From positions 1 through 64,000 of the forward strand of contig NZ_JAMXQS010000007.1 in the NCBI RefSeq assembly GCF_024053505.1: DNA of 64,000 nt, in the 5' to 3' direction. The translations under genes and the position numbers were made by a program. Positions 62,424 through 64,000 of the stretch are shown here, piece by piece. The notes beneath the pieces are model-generated. The model was not told the origin of the DNA. It saw only the letters and a list, made by a program, of their open reading frames with translations, and searched no databases. The stretch's first letter is position 1. Every line of letters starts with the position of its first letter. This DNA is from Mesorhizobium liriopis. Its GTDB lineage: Bacteria; Pseudomonadota; Alphaproteobacteria; Rhizobiales; Rhizobiaceae.

Positions 62424-62843
62424 TCAGGCCGAGGGTTGCGCCGAGACGATCTCGGTCAGGCGAATGCCGAAACGCGACGGGTCATGGTCGAGCACGGTGA
62501 TCTCGCCGCGCGCCACATGGCGGCCATTCACCATTACATCCACCGGCTCGCCGATGCGGCGGTCGAGCGCCACCGTGGAGCCCTTGCCGAGCGCCATCAG
62601 TTCGGACACCGACATCTCGGTCGAGCCCAGCACGATCTGCACCTCGACCGGGATGTTCATGATGACGTTGCCGGATCGCGCGGCGGTGGCACCCAGCGGC
62701 GGCGGAGGCGGAGGGGGCGCGAACTGGTTATCCTCGGCGCTCATCGCGCCCTGAAGGGCTGCCATGGCACTGTCGAGGTCTTCCGCTTCCCCGAATTCCC
62801 CACCCAGCATGTCTGCGAACGGGGCTTGCGCTTGCGGCATCAT
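62424..62843 (-). CDS. fliN: Flagellar motor switch protein FliN
   Basis: A 139-aa protein with a Pro/Ala-rich N-terminal half (several consecutive prolines) and a C-terminal SpoA domain: [23 protein letters not shown] and [21 protein letters not shown]. FliN forms the C-ring base and helps bind CheY-P. The frame has TTG at 62849 (close to GGAG) and ATGs at 62843 and 62840; the ATG at 62843 is used here, but the TTG has better spacing. Confidence 0.93.
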   Translation of the reverse strand: MMPQAQAPFADMLGGEFGEAEDLDSAMAALQGAMSAEDNQFAPPPPPPPLGATAARSGNVIMNIPVEVQIVLGSTEMSVSELMALGKGSTVALDRRIGEPVDVMVNGRHVARGEITVLDHDPSRFGIRLTEIVSAQPSA

Positions 62844-62864
62844 GGACAATCGAACTCCGAAGGA

Positions 62865-63839
62865 TCAGGCGAAAGGAAAAGGGGAGGCGGCGGGCGGCGC
62901 CACCAGCGTTTCGAGAAAGTCCTGCGCGTCGCTGAACGGCTCGTTGACGCGCAAGGTGTAGTTGTCGCCCAAACGGCCGAACTCGCAGGAGAACAGAGCC
63001 TTGCCCCGGGCCGAAATCTTGGCCGAGGAAGGGCCCAAAGCGTCGATGGGCACCACCACGCCCGGCGCGAACTCGGCGACCGCGCCGAGCGTCAAGCGGC
63101 CGAGCGGCATGGTGGCTTCGAGCGTGACCGAGGAACGCATCAGCTCCTCCTCGATGCGCGAGCCCCAGTCGGCTTCGGCACCGCCTTGCGCATCGGGGCG
63201 CTTCAGCACCAGGCGCTGCGGCAGGAAAAGGGCCACGCTGCCGCCGGAACCGAACTGGAAGACGAGGCGGACCGCAGGCCCGTCGCGCAGGGCCTCGCGG
63301 GCCATGGGCGTGCCGCAGAGTGGGAGCCCGAGCGGGCGGGCGAGCCGGAAGGCCGCGCCTGCCGCATCGAGCGCATCGGCCAGCGTTTCGAAGAGGAGGC
63401 CCGCCACATCGAGTTCGATCGCCGTCGGCTCGCGCGTGAGGGGCACGGCCGGCTTGGTGGGATCGGCACCGAAGAGGAGTGCGACGAGCAGGCCGAGCGC
63501 CTCGGCGTCGAGCGCCAGCACGGCATGTTCGGTGGACTGCGCGACGGAAGCCACCAGCATCGTCGCCCCCGCATCGGATGGCCTTGCATGGGCCAGGCGT
63601 GCGATCAAACAGTCGCCCGGCTCGATTTCGGCGGCAACACCGAAGCGGTTTTCGAAGCTCGTGCGAAACGCAGCCGCCAAAGCCTCGCTCAAGCCGTGCG
63701 CGGCGTCGAGCACGGCATCCGGCTCCCCCGTGTCGCCGGTCAGGCGCTCGAGAATATAGGCGCGCATCGCAGCCGGCGAGGAAAGGTCGGCGGGACCTTC
63801 CCCGTGCGGCTCGCCCGATATGGGGTTGACCGAAGCCAT
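62865..63839 (-). CDS. fliM: Flagellar motor switch protein FliM
   Basis: A 324-aa C-ring protein. The middle FliM domain is diverged (LVASVAQSTEHAVLALDAEALG, ALLFGADPTKPAVPLTREPTA) and the C-terminal SpoA domain contains SSVTLEATMPLGRLTLGAVAEF. The usual N-terminal CheY-binding peptide is not evident, in line with the divergent rhizobial FliM. It lies between motA and fliN on the same strand. Confidence 0.93.
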   Translation of the reverse strand: MASVNPISGEPHGEGPADLSSPAAMRAYILERLTGDTGEPDAVLDAAHGLSEALAAAFRTSFENRFGVAAEIEPGDCLIARLAHARPSDAGATMLVASVAQSTEHAVLALDAEALGLLVALLFGADPTKPAVPLTREPTAIELDVAGLLFETLADALDAAGAAFRLARPLGLPLCGTPMAREALRDGPAVRLVFQFGSGGSVALFLPQRLVLKRPDAQGGAEADWGSRIEEELMRSSVTLEATMPLGRLTLGAVAEFAPGVVVPIDALGPSSAKISARGKALFSCEFGRLGDNYTLRVNEPFSDAQDFLETLVAPPAASPFPFA

Positions 63840-63844
63840 GGTGG

Positions 63845-64000
63845 TCAGGCGGCCTTGGCCGGCGTGTTCATGGTGCTCTGCTCGACCGCATCGATCGAAG
63901 GCCGCTCATAGGCCGAGATCGTCTTGCGGCCGAACTCGATGGCGACCTGCGGCAGCGAGCCGTTCATGTGGGCGAGCAGCGTCTGCTTCACGATCACATA
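63845..64000 (-). CDS. motA: Flagellar stator protein MotA, 3' end only
   Basis: The last 51 codons of a gene that enters from beyond the window end. Translated: [20 protein letters not shown], then [20 protein letters not shown] and a short tail before TGA at 63845. [13 protein letters not shown] is characteristic of the rhizobial MotA C-terminus. MotA with MotB forms the proton-driven stator. The stop lies 5 bases before the fliM ATG. Confidence 0.92.
   Translation of the reverse strand, partial: YVIVKQTLLAHMNGSLPQVAIEFGRKTISAYERPSIDAVEQSTMNTPAKAA

Noticed and set aside
62025-63911. 628-codon plus-strand frame over fliG, fliN and fliM
   Set aside because: Runs antisense across three well-supported flagellar genes; low-complexity translation.
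1-64000. CRISPR arrays, prophage, integrases, toxin-antitoxin or known defence genes
   Set aside because: No regularly spaced repeats, no such protein motifs and no compositional island were seen on either strand.

Overview
The window reads as a chromosomal segment of a high-GC, motile, cellulose-producing alphaproteobacterium of the order Hyphomicrobiales (Rhizobiales), probably close to Phyllobacteriaceae or Rhizobiaceae. The evidence is the flagellar order flhB-fliG-fliN-fliM-motA next to a visN-visR pair of LuxR-type regulators, a cellulose operon that starts with bcsN, a heterotetrameric sarcosine oxidase, an imuA-imuB-dnaE2 mutagenesis cassette behind a direct-repeat LexA box, and a PruR-DcpA-type pterin/c-di-GMP pair. 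I see no insertion sequence, integrase, prophage or CRISPR array. Nearly all of the sequence is dense coding DNA with many ATGA/GTGA overlaps.

Layout. 1-4.6 kb: 3' end of an initiator tRNA, an MFS exporter, an L,D-transpeptidase, a YaeR-type VOC protein, recX, a stand-alone RAM-domain protein and a DUF2934 protein. 4.7-13.1 kb: an alpha-glucan to trehalose operon, glgX-treZ-malQ-treY. 13.2-17.2 kb: tam, then znuA, znuB and znuC on the minus strand, divergent from zur with a Zur-like operator between. 17.3-21.3 kb: an orphan solute-binding protein, recQ and two small conserved-looking genes, with two copies of a palindromic G/C-rich repeat at convergent gene ends. 21.4-31.0 kb (minus strand): bcsN, bcsA, bcsB, bcsZ and a TPR protein replacing BcsC. 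31.2-37.1 kb: SOS-type imuA-imuB-dnaE2. 37.2-44.0 kb: housekeeping and stress genes (Trm112-like, Lon N-domain, YbbN-like, ProXp-like, tRNA-Gly, RibD-like, catalase-like, YghU, BluB).

44.0-47.9 kb: a periplasmic DctP-like binding protein translationally coupled to a large membrane GGDEF/EAL protein. 48.1-53.1 kb: soxBDAG. 53.2-55.1 kb: an aromatic-type aminotransferase and a small unknown gene. 55.7-64.0 kb: visN, visR, pruR-like, dcpA-like, an unknown flagellar-linked protein, flhB, fliG, fliN, fliM and the 3' end of motA.

How it fits together. The strongest theme is the switch between motility and attachment. A PilZ-bearing cellulose synthase, two membrane GGDEF/EAL enzymes, the VisNR flagellar master regulators and the flagellar switch genes lie in one 43-kb stretch. 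Each GGDEF/EAL enzyme is preceded by a gene for a secreted periplasmic binding protein whose stop overlaps the enzyme's start. One pair matches the known PruR-DcpA pterin pathway. The other (DctP-like protein plus PAS-GGDEF-EAL) has the same logic with a different sensor fold, and is the best candidate here for an undescribed signalling system.
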